Shown here piece by piece: positions 53,955 through 64,000 of a stretch of DNA of 64,000 bases. The stretch lies in assembly GCA_023213395.1 (NCBI GenBank), contig CM041465.1:101687741-101751740 (forward strand). Direction: 5' to 3'. Source of the DNA: Cycas panzhihuaensis (Eukaryota; Cycadophyta). The notes beneath the pieces were generated by a model that ran no database searches, was not told where the DNA came from, and was given only the letters and a program-made list of their open reading frames with translations. Position 1 is the first letter of the stretch. Each line of letters begins with the position of its first letter. The translations under genes were made by a program, and so were the position numbers.

Positions 53955-55352
53955 TTTTATCCTTTGTTTTTCATTCCCAGTAGATTTCTAAGATGTTGAA
54001 ACCTGTCTTTTAATAAGGGCTTTGTAAAGATTTTTGTAATCTGTTGTTCACTACTATAGTATTGTAGATCTATTTCTTTATTTTGAACCTTTTCTTTGAT
54101 AAAATATGATGTATTTCTATGTGTTTGGTTCTTCCATGAAAGACAAGATTTTTTGTGAGTTTGATAATTCTTTGATTATCACCAAAAATTATGGTTGCTT
54201 TGAGACGATTTGGATTTAAATCTTTGAGAAGTTATCTTAACTAGACTGCTTCACGAGTTGTGTTGACTGTAGCTTTTTACTCTATTTCTGTTGATGACAA
54301 TGCTACAGTTAGTTGTTTATTGTTGCTCCAGGATAGTACAGCTGATCCAAGATTAAATCAATAACCTGATGTAGGCTTTAGTTCTTACCGTTCACCTACC
54401 CAGTTTGAGTCACTGTATCCAATTAATCTTGGTTTGTTTGTCTTAGTATACTTCAATCCAAGTTCCAATGTAACTTTGATATATCTTAGGATTCTTTTAG
54501 CAACATTCCAGTGAGTAGCTTTGAGATTATGCATAAACTTGGAAACTATTCCTCTAGAAAATGATATATCTAGTCTAGTTGCTATTAAATAAATGGGACT
54601 TCCAATGAGTTGTCTAAAGAGTGTCTCATTTACTTGGTGACTGTCTTCATCAACTGTTAAAACATATCCTGTTTTTGTGGGTGTGGCATAGGGATTACAA
54701 TCTTCCATATTGAATGTTTTGAGAAGATTCTTAGCATGGTTTGCTTGCGAAATAAAAATATTATTTGTTGTTTGATATATTTCTATACCTAGGTAGTAAT
54801 GAAGTGGACCCATATCAACCATTTCAAAATTATTTTTCATTTGTGTTCTCACTGATTTGATTGTTTCATGATCATTACGTATAACAACCATATTATCTAC
54901 ATATACACCAATTATAGTAATCAAGTCTTCTTTTGTTTCTTAACATAAAGAGTTGGATCATCTTCACACCTACTGAACCCTTTCCTTCTGAGATGATGAT
55001 CTAGTTTTGCATATCAGGCTTGTGATGTTTGCTTTAAGTCGTACAACACTTTTTTTAGTCTGTAGACTAGATTTTCCTCTCCCTTTTTCATGTATCCTAG
55101 TGGTTGTTCCATGTAGACTTCTTCATCTAGATAGCCATTTAGAAAGGCACTTTTTACATCAACTTGTATAATTTTCCATCCATACTGTGCTGCCATGGCT
55201 ATAATTGTTCGAATGGTTATCATTTTTGCTATTGGAACAAAAGTTTCTTCATAGTCAATACCTGTAATTTGAGTATATCCTTTTGCAACTAATCTGGCTT
55301 TATATTGTTTGATGCTACCATTAGATTTTTTTTTTTTTTTTTAAATTTTGTA
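53955..55352 (-). pseudogene. Copia K reverse transcriptase and partial RNase H
   Basis: The 55223-55014 frame gives [44 protein letters not shown] and [16 protein letters not shown]. The 54924-54385 frame gives GVYVDNMVVIRNDHETIK: the second Asp of YVDD is Asn. Then MVDMGPLHYYLGIEIYQ, TPTKTGYVLTVDEDSHQ and LFRQLIGSPIYLIATRLDISFS, and RNase H start LIGYSDSNWVGER. Beyond it RNase H decays but SSTEI.YKA-like and KAFVKTHKI-like pieces are recognisable towards 53980. An 18 bp T run interrupts the front at about 55326. Confidence 0.85.
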
Positions 55353-55353
55353 A

Positions 55354-56110
55354 ACCTATTTACACCCTACAATAGGTTTACCTTCAAGTGGAGAAACTAG
55401 TTCCCAAGTATTATTTTGTTTTATAGAAAGCATTTCCTTATTTATGACTTCTAGCAATTCTGCTTTTTGACAAGCTTCTTCAAAGTTTTGAGGTTCAACT
55501 GAGCATACTAAGGCTTGATGTCTTTAAGACCTTGTTCTTTGTAAAAAAACATCTCATTTTGTTTCTTCCACAGATTTTAAGTACCACTTGGGTAGTCTTT
55601 TTTCAGGACTGCTTTTTTGTTTTTTTGTTCCAGCTTCTTGTTTTGCTATTCCAGGTTCTTTACGAGACACAATTTCTTCTTGGGTTGTAACTTCTTTGTT
55701 TGGAGGCTCCATATTTTCTTCTATTATTATGCCTTTTTGGGTGCATATATAATCATCCTTTTTTGAAGTACTTTCGTCAAAAGTAACATCTTTGTTTATA
55801 TAAATTTTGTTAGTTTTTGTATCTATGTAGTGATAAGTTTTAGATTTGCTACTAAATCCAATCATAATAGACTAAATGCTTTTGTCATCTAATTTAGTCC
55901 TTTTTGATTTGGAATATGCACATAAGCAGTGCTTTCAAAAATTCTTAGATGGCTTACATCGGGTTTCCTTCTTGTCCACATTTCTTCTGGAGTAAATTTA
56001 TCAAGTGCTTTAGTGTGGGACTTCTATTTGTAAGATAAACAACTATATTAACAGCTTCGACCCAATATGCATCAGAGACACCTTTTTCTTTTATCATACA
56101 TGTGGTAAAT
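55354..56110 (-). pseudogene. Copia K integrase C-terminus and linker
   Basis: Reading from 56105: CMIKEKGVSDAYWVEAVNIVVYLTNRSPT, then EMWTRRKPDVSHLRIFESTAYVHIPNQKG, a block ending MIGFSSKSKTYHYIDTKTNKIYINKDVTFDE (frame 55865-55554), and a Lys/Glu-rich linker that ends LPKWYLKSVEETK. The catalytic core is not present because the fragment starts too late. Confidence 0.82.
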
Positions 56111-56123
56111 GTCCTGTTATAAT

Positions 56124-56600
56124 CTATGCCTTTCTTTTATCATACATTTGGCAAATGTCTCGATATACATCTGCAAATGTCTCATTATAATTGATGCCTT
56201 CCTGTTGTTTGAAGTCTTTTGTAATCGGGCGAGTTTTATGTTGCTCAATGGTACCATTAGATCGAAACTTGGTTTTGTATATCCACTTGCAATTGTTGGC
56301 TTGTTTGCCTATTAGCAATTTGATCGAGTCCCATGTGCCATTCTGATGAGTAGAATGGATCTCATCATCCATTGTGGCTTGTCACTTTTCATTTGTACTT
56401 GCCTTCTCAAAAGTGGAAGGATCTTGAGTACTAAGCACTTTAACCATAAGTGCATAGTTGAATAGTTGACAATAGTCGGTGATTGCATTTTGGATGGTCA
56501 TTTGCCTTCAATGGATTGTGCACCTGCAATAGTTTGGATATACTATTTAGGTAACTTCTCCACCAATGTAGAGGTTACTTCAATGTCTCCTGATGGTAAA
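56124..56600 (-). pseudogene. Copia L reverse transcriptase start
   Basis: The 56372-56124 frame gives MDDEIHSTHQNGTWDSIKLL, NNCKWIYKTKFRSNGTIEQHKT, KDFKQQEGINYNETFADVY, the N-terminal RT. It then leaves the copia pattern at FADVYRDICQMYDKRKA, where F-A-P-V should be followed by M..IR. This marks the join with K. The region to 56600 has NYALMVKV-like and FEKASTNEK-like remnants in another frame. Confidence 0.8.
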
Positions 56601-57720
56601 GGTTGCTAAATCTCAGAAGTGCTGCGGGGACTAGATGAATGAACCATGGAAGATGACCGAGAAGGAGAAGCAAGTGCTAATGAATGACATGGTGTAGAAG
56701 ACGTTGAGGGAGTAGAATGCTCAACTATAGCTTTGCCTTTATCAAGGGAGATTGGAATGTAACTGATGTCCAACTCCCTTGTCTTCTGCAAAGATGTCGT
56801 CTTGAGATATATATGCATCTTTTTACTAATGGGATCATGCAGTCTCTAGGCTTTGCTACTAATAGCATATCCCATAAAGTTGCATTTGAAATTCTTATCA
56901 TCAAACTTACGTCTTTGCTCTTAGGGAATACTCATATAAGTTGGGCACCCGAAAGTGCGAAGATGGTTGATTGTAAGTTTTTGGCTAGTCCAACCCTCCT
57001 TAGGTGTCTTGTTCCAGAATGTAATAGTGGAACTTCGATTAGACAAGTAAGCAACGATGTGGATTGTTTTTGCCTAGTATGACTGAGTGAGACCTTGTGT
57101 GTGCATCATGGCCTTGCCTTATTGACAAGAGTTTTGTTCATTCTTTCTGCCACGCCATTCTACTGAGGTGTTTAAGGGGTAGAAAATTAGCGTTTAATGC
57201 CATTTTGTAATCAAAATTAATTGAAGTCCTTAGATGTGTACTTACCACCATTGTTAGAGCGAAGTATCTTGATTCACATGCTTGATTCATTTTCCAGTAG
57301 AAGCTTAAGTTCTTTAAACTTATTAAGTGCTTCAAATTTGTGTGCTTAAGGAAATAAACCCACAACTTATGCAAGGAATCATTAATAAAGGTGATGAAAA
57401 ATAGAATTCCTCGGAGTGACTATGTGGGCATGGGTCCACAAATGTCTGAATGAACTAACTACAGTAAGTGTTGTGCTCTCCAGGGCTTACCTTTCTGAAA
57501 AGGTTCCTGATGTTATTTATCCATTAGATAAGCTTTGCATAGGCAGTTACCCATTGACATTTTGATAAGCCAAACACCATGTTCTATCTGTACATTAATC
57601 TGATGTTGTCTAGGTTTAGATGACCTAATCTCTTATGCCATGATTGACTTTTATTTGGAAAATGTGAGATTAAAGCATGAGTTTTTCCAGATGTTGCATC
57701 TAATTTATGGAGGCCACGAT
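56601..57720 (-). pseudogene. Copia L integrase and linker
   Basis: Fragments in several frames: a Ser-rich linker (STPSTSSTPCHSLALASPS), the block VGYAISSKA.RLHDP-like near 56850, TFGCPTYMSIP-like near 56940, and integrase core pieces LVHSDICGPMPT near 57450 (first Asp), ITFINDSLHKLWVYFLKHTN near 57360, and, frameshifted, NNGGKYTSKDF-like near 57250. Many stops. The second catalytic Asp seems lost (NNGG). Confidence 0.75.
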
Positions 57721-58350
57721 CTTTGTGGCTAATAGCAACAATTTGGTCTTTTTTGTCTCAAGTGATACATTTCCTATATTTGAATAGTATACTCATTTGT
57801 TGTTTGTCAAGTTGGCTAACAAAGAGTAGGTTTCTAGACATTCTTGGTACTAGCAACACGCTGCCACTAGAAAAATTTAGGAGCAGGGTGTTGAGCATTA
57901 TTAAATGATGCAACTGCACTAAAACTAGAGATTTCTATAGTGACATTGTTCCCAAAGATCACAGTTTCACCCTTGCTCTCTTAGATATCTATCAATAATC
58001 CGACATCAGCTGTCATGTGACGTGATGCGCTTGAATTGACAACCTAGGTGTTGTCGTTTTGGTAGTCATTATAAGCACAGAAGAGCTTATCACTCTGATT
58101 GTGCTATGTAGTGTGGTCTTGATAGCCACCACAAAACGCCCCACTCTGATTGCCATGACGATGAACTCAAAATCCATCTCAAGTTGGTCCTTGCGGGGAT
58201 TGATGTTGTTGCTATTGTTGTTGCCACATGTCGCTCTGTTTCTTCTTGTATTCTGGTTGAATGTGGCCAATTTTGCCCAATTAGAGTGCCCTTAGCCTTT
58301 TTAATTAGGATTTCATACTACAATGTGATCTTGCAGCCAAGGGTCCTCTA
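57721..58350 (-). pseudogene. Copia L protease and zinc knuckle remnants
   Basis: Near 58050-58010 the minus strand reads VVNSSASRHMT in place of IDSGASRHMT: catalytic Asp to Asn, and Gly to Ser. GETVIFGNNVTIEIS and a degraded pre-integrase zinc part follow. Upstream near 58230 lies a Gln/Asn-rich linker; a single-frame 85-codon reading there (58270-58013) is not the native frame. The knuckle itself is barely recognisable (GHIQPEYKKKQSD-like near 58270). Confidence 0.7.
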
Positions 58351-59063
58351 AATGGATCTTCACTTTAGAATTCAAGAATGCTATAACAACATTGGGCTAA
58401 AAATAGCAAGAGAACACTATGAAGAAAAGAAGATTAAGCCACTACATGAAAGGAAAGAGAACACTATAAAGCTATGTTTGTTTGTGTTCAACACATTTTT
58501 CCCTGCGGGTTGCCCCTCATTCACTATTTCGAGAGATGTTAGAAATGAAGCTATTATATTCTTTTGAAAGAGCATGAATTGTAGTTGTGATCAAGTCTTT
58601 ATTTGAAGTTGGTTTTCCAAGAGTTGTTAGTCAATTACTTATAGATTTTATAGTTGGCAAATATGTTGCCATGGGCACAACAAATTATAAGCTAAACAAT
58701 TTAGGTTTAAACATGATAATGTGTGCATTATCTCTTCTTTCATATAAAGATACAATAGTATCCCAAGTTTGTTTAAATATTGTCGCGGATTCACTATTTA
58801 GTTCAACGTTATCACTAGTAGACAAGTGAATAAAAGCAAGTGCAACTTCATCTTTTGCTTTAAAAGCAACAAGTATGACTGGATTTGTAAATCAAAGTGT
58901 TCGGATCTACTAGATTTGGTGTTGATTTGGGTTGGCGATGGTGCCAGACACATATCTTTGCAATTCATTCATAATGAGCAAATTCTTTGCCTGTTTTTCC
59001 ATATTGAATAATTTCACCTTTTGTGAGCTTCACTATGTTTGTATTGAGCATTTGAGTAGCCAT
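58351..59063 (-). pseudogene. Copia L gag
   Basis: The ATG at 59063 gives MATQMLNTNIVKLTKGEI, then shifted pieces such as the FAHYE region (59000) and SLYERK-like traces. LTTLGKPTSNKDLITTTIHALSKEYNSFISN (about 58635-58540) matches H LTTLGKPVINEDLVTATIHALPKEY. Heavily mutated. Confidence 0.78.
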
Positions 59064-60654
59064 GATTAAGTATTGTAATTAAGAAGTGAGCTTGGAAATG
59101 GTTGAGCTACACTACTTAAATTCCACTCAATATTTCAAATTATCCAATGTTAAGCTGAAAATTATGAAGATTGAATGGTGAGTTTCACCCGCAGGTTGTC
59201 CAACTTGATTAACGAGATCAAATATTGGCCAAGTGATCAATCTCAACACAATTGAGGCAAGGTTGATTTGTATGGCGTATCGTGCTTCTCTCAATGTTCA
59301 CAGCACTGATAACACCCTTTTCAAGCCTCTCCACTTATGTTTTAGTTATTGTGCATTGGTCATACGACCGATTGGTCCCCTAGGGAATGCACCAAGCTTA
59401 AGACATTGATTTTTAAGGTTTTTAAAGTGATTACAAGTGGGTTTTAATGTTTAATTAAAGCATACACTAAAGAAACTTTGGCATTTGCTTGAAAAATAGT
59501 CTAAGTATCACAAATAATAAAAATGATTTGCTCAACAGTGAGCAAATGTAGTTGTAAACAAGATTATGTCTTCAAATAATGCTTTTCGTAGTGTAAAATA
59601 TGAAATTTTAATGACTCTAAGCAGTACTTTGCGAAACCAACACACAAAAAAAACACTTGGGATCGAAAATGATCCCTTCACACACCTACAAATGATGATA
59701 TTATTGATCCTCATATTTTAGGATTGGCTGATGGGTCCTATGGGGTCCTCCGATATACCTTTAGATACGTGGAGTCTCAAATCCATGAGCGGGTTTTGTT
59801 TGAGGCTTGGGTATTGGGTCCTTTCAGTTCCTCTCACTTCACATGTTAGTTTCAAACTGCCATCATGCTTAGCCAAGAACAACAGATCCACCGCAATTAT
59901 TATAGTCCACTGGAATAGGGTCTCTATGGTAGAGAACAAGTAGGTGCCAAGCACAGTTATATACTCGTGGAATATATAAATAAAGGAGGCTGATCATGGA
60001 GCTGAATGAGTAACAGGCCAAAAATATTAAAAAAATTTAATATTGAGTGAGGTTCAGACAATAAAAATTTCTTGAGCTGAGAAAAGTACCGCTGTACAGT
60101 CATATGTACAGATGGCTATATAGACCTACTGTGAAGGCCAAAAAATGAAGTTTTTCAGATCTGAGCAAACCTAGTCTCAAATGAAAGGTCTTGACGTCCT
60201 CTTTCTAGATTTAGTCTCCATTTGTCAATTGGAGTTGTCGACGTTGAGAAAAACTGCTTCAAAACTTGGTATGGCAGTTAGGTTTTTGTGAATTTTTGCT
60301 TATATTTTTCGGATCTGACGACGATATGGCCCGAATCATATACCATTGGAAAGGTGGTTCAAAAATCTTTTAGATGATACCAGTCTTGCAAGGCATCTTG
60401 CTCCATATGCCATGAAACGAGCAAAAGAGTAGAATGGCGGCCATACCGTTTTTGAGTCTATTTTGGGCTGGAAAGCGACGGAATTTGAAGTCACGCCTTT
60501 GGAGAAAGTTGAAGAGCAGGTTGAGATGTCCCTGTTGGTGAAATTTCAGGCAAATCTGAGACAAATCTTTTTGTTGGTACAACAGTACGAACTTGACCGT
60601 ACAGTCATACAGATGGCCTTTGAGAGCAAGCTGACTTACTTGCAGAGCAAACCT
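59064..60654 (-). other. Copia L leader
   Basis: About 1.6 kb without a supported frame. It includes the block identical to copia A at 59372-59403. A 71-codon plus-strand frame at 60463-60678 is probably chance. Confidence 0.6.
59372..59403 (-). other. Leader block conserved with copia A
   Basis: Identical over 32 bases to 3794-3825; about 310 bp upstream of the gag ATG. Confidence 0.75.
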
Positions 60655-60666
60655 TGCTTTGATACC
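60655..60666 (-). other. Primer binding site of copia L
   Basis: The minus strand reads CGGTATCAAAGC, two changes from the initiator-Met PBS, one base inside the LTR. Confidence 0.8.
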
Positions 60667-60667
60667 G

Positions 60668-60884
60668 TGTTGAGTTAAAGAACTTACACAATGAGAAGAG
60701 AATGAGTGCAAATGATCAATTGCATTACGATGAGAGCTTGTACATACTTATATAGAGAGTCATTAACGTAAATAGGGTTACGGTTAGTGACTAACATTTA
60801 ATGTAATAGAACTCTACAAATAAAGAATACATAATTGTAATAGAAATTCAAATGAGATAAATATTGATATTATAAAACATCACA
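60668..60884 (-). repeat. 5' LTR of copia L (about 217 bp)
   Basis: On the minus strand it starts TGTGATGTTTTATAATATC and ends AACTCAACA. The TATA box CTATATAAG lies at about 60756-60748. The far end is set by the TG rule and not by a second copy, so it could be off. Confidence 0.7.
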
Positions 60885-61000
60885 ATTCAATTACAATGCA
60901 CATCAAATATATCATCATAAATCTAAAATGTCGTTAAGATGTTCAAGAGAATGATCTTGAACAACATTATGGAACAATGCAATAGTTATTGAAGAAGGTC
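60885..61000. other. Unassigned
   Basis: Short AT-rich spacer between the copia L LTR and the hAT relic. Confidence 0.4.
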
Positions 61001-62950
61001 CTTCTCTAGGCTAAAGTGATGTAGGAGTAGAACTGAGAGATGGTAGGTCAAAAGGATTGGAGAGGGGCGAATCGAGAAATTTCGAACCAAGTCCATGCTT
61101 TTGGGATTAACATCCCAAAACTATGAAAGACTCTCCTTTGTGCAATCCTCTTTCTCATGAGAAAGAAGGCAAAGGTTGGAATGTATAAATACCTAGTCTT
61201 TGGCTTTACTTGATCTCAATTTGTTCTTTTTCACAAAGTCATTGAAGCCATATGTGTGCCCATTTATCTTTGTGAAAGTGGAGCTTGCCAGTTGCGAAAG
61301 AGTGCAAATGGCAAGCAATTGCATCAAGTTCACTCTCGCACCATTTATCATCTTCTAGGAGATGGGATCCATCTTGCTTCTATCCACTAATGCCTATGCA
61401 TCTCTAGGTAAAGGGCTAGGAAAGTTGGCAATTTTTTTTGGGATTTCCAAGGCATCATCTGTATTGAAAAATAGTTTTGTAATGGTTGCCCCAAAACCAT
61501 TGGGGACTTTGTCCTTGTTTGGGAGCTTTCTATTAATTTTAGACTCAATTTATGTAATGTCATAATGCCTTGGATTTAATGCATGAGCTAGGGTGTATAA
61601 GCGGGTGTTGAATTTGTCTCACCTTGCATTCATTATTTGATGATCTTCCTACCGAAAATCTTCATGATTGGGCTTCTTTGGAAAAAAAAAAAAAATGGCA
61701 TCATGGGCCTATTTGATTATTGTGTTAATATCATCATAGATATCCCCCAAACAAGGCTTGTCTATATCACTTTTGCGAAGCAGGGCTATTACTACCTCCC
61801 ACATATTTAAGATGAACTATGCATCCTCCTACCAAAGTTCATCTAAAATTCTTTGGCACATTGTTAACGATTTTTTTGAATTGGCTTGCCTCCAAACTTG
61901 CCATTTTGCATGTCACTGTTTGCATCAATGCACCCTTTACACCAATCAAATGCCTCTGCATAATATAATGAAATGCAAACCTGGTATTGGTACCCTTCAA
62001 CAACTTCAACGTTAAAAGACGAACTAGGATGCATGGTGGTTGGTGATGGATTTTTGTATTTTCCTTTCTCGCAAACCACTCTGATTGCTACTAGATGTGG
62101 AAGACCCTCATCTCCTGCCATTTCTTTCAATATTAGGCTCAAGCTATGGATAATGCAAAGGAGTCTAAAAGACTATGTTAGCACCTTCTCTCCACTAGTA
62201 TGCTAGTAGATTTGCAAACAGGAGCATTGTAAGTGATGATTGCACAACATTATGAGCACCTATGGATTTTGTTGCTCGAACAAGAATTTTGCAATTAAAT
62301 TTGCATCCTTGGTCCCTCCTATATAATTAATGGCCTTGAGGGACATGGCACCCTTGGATGACATGGAAATGACGTTCACCAATGGCTTATTTGCTTGGTT
62401 GGTTTTCCCACTGGCTATAATGGAAACACTGAAATTTCTTTAAGAAGACCTAATGGGCTCCAAAATTTCTTTCGCTAAAGTCTGCTCCTCCTAAAATAAC
62501 ATGGTGGGAATCCTCTCAAATTTTATGCTCACATAGCCCTGAGGTGCTGCGTTGATGGCTCATACCATATTTTGCCAATATGGTGAGTGAGCCACTTTGA
62601 AAGAAAGGCCACATGCACTTATGCAATGGGCAACTCAGGTTTCAGACTTCCTCACTCCCACATACATTGAGCATTTGGGCTAGTGGGCCTGTTGGATAGT
62701 TTGCCCTCTTTCTGGCTTTCTCTACAACTCTCTCCCTTCTGGCTAAAGTGATGAGGGCCCACAGCATGTGTTGTTTGCTTCCTCAGGTCGTTTTGGCATA
62801 CAATGTGTCTTCCACCTCTTTCATTTATTTCTTAACGATCATTAGTGTAAAACGAGGGTATGCAATAAGTAAATGGGTGTTAACCCTAGAATATGAATTT
62901 TGATATGGACCTCCCTCATGGACATTGCATTTCCATGAGCGGTAGAGTCT
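61001..62950 (-). pseudogene. hAT-type DNA transposase relic
   Basis: Minus-strand pieces match plant hAT transposases with a DUF659 domain. Near 62595-62500 they read QNMV.AINAAPQGYVSIKFERIPT. Near 62430-62280 they read SVSIIASGKTNQANKPLVNVI, then SKGAMSLKAINYIGGTKDANLIAKFLFEQ, matching D.WTN....PL....A...G..FLK..D.SG..KDA..L. Near 62270-62090 they read GAHNVVQ, shifted pieces of the DNAPVCK...HIFWTPC pattern, and SLILKEMAGDEGLPHLVAIRVVCEKGKY. Near 61270-61100 they read NGHTYGFNDFVKKNKLRS and FIHSNLCLLSHEKED, as in the C-terminal dimer region. Frames shift often and catalytic residues cannot be judged. No terminal inverted repeats were identified. Confidence 0.75.
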
Positions 62951-63198
62951 CTCTTATGAAGGAAGAAATCTTAGTGACATGCTTCCAAAGCGGAATCTTT
63001 AATCTCTACCTCACCATGGCTGCCACCAATAGAAGATTGTGAAGGCATTTGCAAGTAAGTCCAAACATCTGCAATCATACTAGAAAACAAGAGGACAGAT
63101 GATAGGATGATAAGTAGAAAACTGTGAATGCATGGATTGAACCCGACACAGTTGTAAAATGGCCTTGGAGCCCCTGGTTTTCTTTAAGAAATAACGGG
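62951..63198. other. Unassigned
   Basis: No domain or repeat recognised; a possible end region of the hAT element. Confidence 0.4.
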
Positions 63199-63343
63199 CA
63201 AAAGAAACTGTGGATTGCAAAACCATGGGTTAAAAATAGTGGGCAAAAACATTGGGCTCACTGTTTTCTGCCCACTGTTTTGAGCTCAATGCTTTTACTC
63301 ACTGTTTTCAGGTCATGGTTTTGCAATCCATAGCTTCTGTTTG
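63199..63343. repeat. Foldback element with arms of about 62 bp
   Basis: The left arm 63199-63260 and right arm 63281-63343 pair along most of their length. The core TGGATTGCAAAACCATG (63211-63227) pairs perfectly with CATGGTTTTGCAATCCA (63314-63330), and CATTGGGCTCA pairs with TGAGCTCAATG next to a 20 bp loop. A second, internal stem (AGTGGGCAAAAACA with TGTTTTCTGCCCACT) overlaps. This suggests a MITE-like foldback or a long hairpin RNA. I see no clear target duplication. Confidence 0.65.
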
Positions 63344-63949
63344 TAGCTTTTTCTACCCTTTTTTGTTCATGTGTTCCTCTTATGAATCAAAAAAGAAGGC
63401 AGGGGTTTGGGGAGGGAATGTTGACAGCTTTTTGTGGGGCTCACTTGGCATGTGTGCCCCACAAACTGCATGCCAAAACTCATAAATGTTGTCAGGCAAG
63501 GGGAAATGGCCTCAGCCCATCTGAAGTGGCCCTGAAATGTTTTTGGCTGCATGGAAACACTTCTGGGTCATTTCTGGTTTGTTTACACATTTCGAAATTT
63601 CAGAAAAAGTAAACCAGGGACTGGGAACTATTTCCTGTACCTTAGATTCAAATCATGTTGAGATTCCATGGTTCCAAACTGATTTGTCTTCTTGCTTTGC
63701 TTCAACAATGCTTGCTTATGGATGATGCCTTCAAAACCCAATCATGCTGGTTTGTTTTGATGGTTATAGTATGTACAATTGTTTTAACATTATTTACTTC
63801 CCATAACTGCTGCTTTCCATTATCATACTAGATGGAGCTTTTATTGCACAACTCTCATACTAATATGTATGCAAGGTGTTTGAAAACCTTTAACAGGGAA
63901 GAGAATAATGACCCCCAATATATTTGACTAATATTGCTTTGTACTACAG
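63344..63949. other. Unassigned
   Basis: No domain. A short hairpin TTTGTGGGG...CCCCACAAA lies at about 63430-63465. Confidence 0.4.
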
Positions 63950-64000
63950 ATGATACAAAAGCTATGTTGACAGAAATGTGGAAACAGGGAAATGCTGAAA
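63950..64000 (+). other. Possible start of an exon at the window edge
   Basis: A pyrimidine-leaning stretch ends TTTGTACTACAG at 63949, resembling a splice acceptor. The following 51 bases are open in all of one frame (DDTKAMLTEMWKQGNAE after the AG). This may be a host or element exon, but the evidence is thin. Confidence 0.22.

Larger units (their letters stand above)
53727..56110 (-). mobile_element. Copia fragment K, 3' half
   Basis: On the minus strand the end of integrase, linker, RT and part of RNase H run to a polypurine tract and a 3' LTR at 53727-53941. The 5' half is missing. Near 56110 the sequence passes into copia L in the same orientation but at a different coding position. 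LTR size and motifs match copia F. Confidence 0.8.
56111..60884 (-). mobile_element. Copia fragment L, 5' part with LTR
   Basis: On the minus strand it has a 5' LTR (60884-60668), a PBS, a 1.6 kb leader, a broken Gag, protease, integrase, and the start of RT before it stops near 56165-56111 at the junction with K. The Gag start MATQMLNTNIVKLT matches copia H, and a leader block is identical to copia A, so L is in the A/B/H lineage. Its 3' half and 3' LTR are missing. Confidence 0.8.

Noticed and set aside
58013-58270. 85-codon minus-strand ORF in copia L
   Set aside because: The DSGAS-like protease motif is in another frame; this frame has no homology.

Overview
This window looks like intergenic heterochromatin from a seed plant with a large, repeat-rich genome. 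A gymnosperm is a reasonable guess, but nothing here fixes the species. I find no intact host gene. Nearly every coding signal belongs to a transposable element, mostly LTR retrotransposons of the Ty1/copia and Ty3/gypsy superfamilies. There are also fragments of an L1-type LINE and a hAT DNA transposon. Most copies carry premature stops, frameshifts and lost catalytic residues. Element names (A to L) are mine.

Layout, left to right. (1) 1-6035: minus-strand copia element A, cut by the window edge, with its 5' LTR at 5483-6035. (2) 6036-9973: plus-strand copia element B of the same family, missing its 5' half and probably split by A. (3) 9980-10335: gypsy integrase relic E. (4) 10700-14539: minus-strand copia relic C. 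(5) 14541-17890: plus-strand copia fragment D (LTR tail, PBS, long leader, gag). (6) 18680-41030: a minus-strand LINE broken into three pieces by two insertions. These are copia F (20738-25964, target duplication GAGCC) and gypsy chromovirus-like G (26175-39471). G is itself split inside its protease by copia H (29674-37377, target duplication AAAGG). (7) 41960-53726: plus-strand gypsy relic I, split by minus-strand gypsy J (42647-52942, target duplication ACCAC). J has an unusual gene order and an extra 3' ORF. (8) 53727-60884: minus-strand copia fragments K and L, joined inside their coding regions. (9) 61000-62950: hAT transposase relic, minus strand. (10) 62950-64000: mostly unassigned, with a foldback element at 63199-63343 and a weak splice-acceptor/exon-like signal at the very end.

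The insertions give a relative chronology. The LINE is older than F and G, G is older than H, and I is older than J. LTR divergence counted by eye agrees: about 10% for G, 5-6% for F, and under 3% for H. Elements A, B, H and L belong to one copia lineage: similar Gag starts, a Gln-rich linker after the zinc knuckle and leaders over 1.5 kb where visible. F and K form a second lineage with LTRs near 215-220 bp. C and D form a third.

The features most worth a second look are these: a covarying palindrome in the A/B LTRs; a GTAC-motif cluster in the J promoter region; the Gag-like domain between protease and RT of J, and the extra ORF after its integrase; a GC-rich, coding-like island in the H leader; a leader block conserved between A and L; and repeated Asp-to-Asn loss at catalytic sites.
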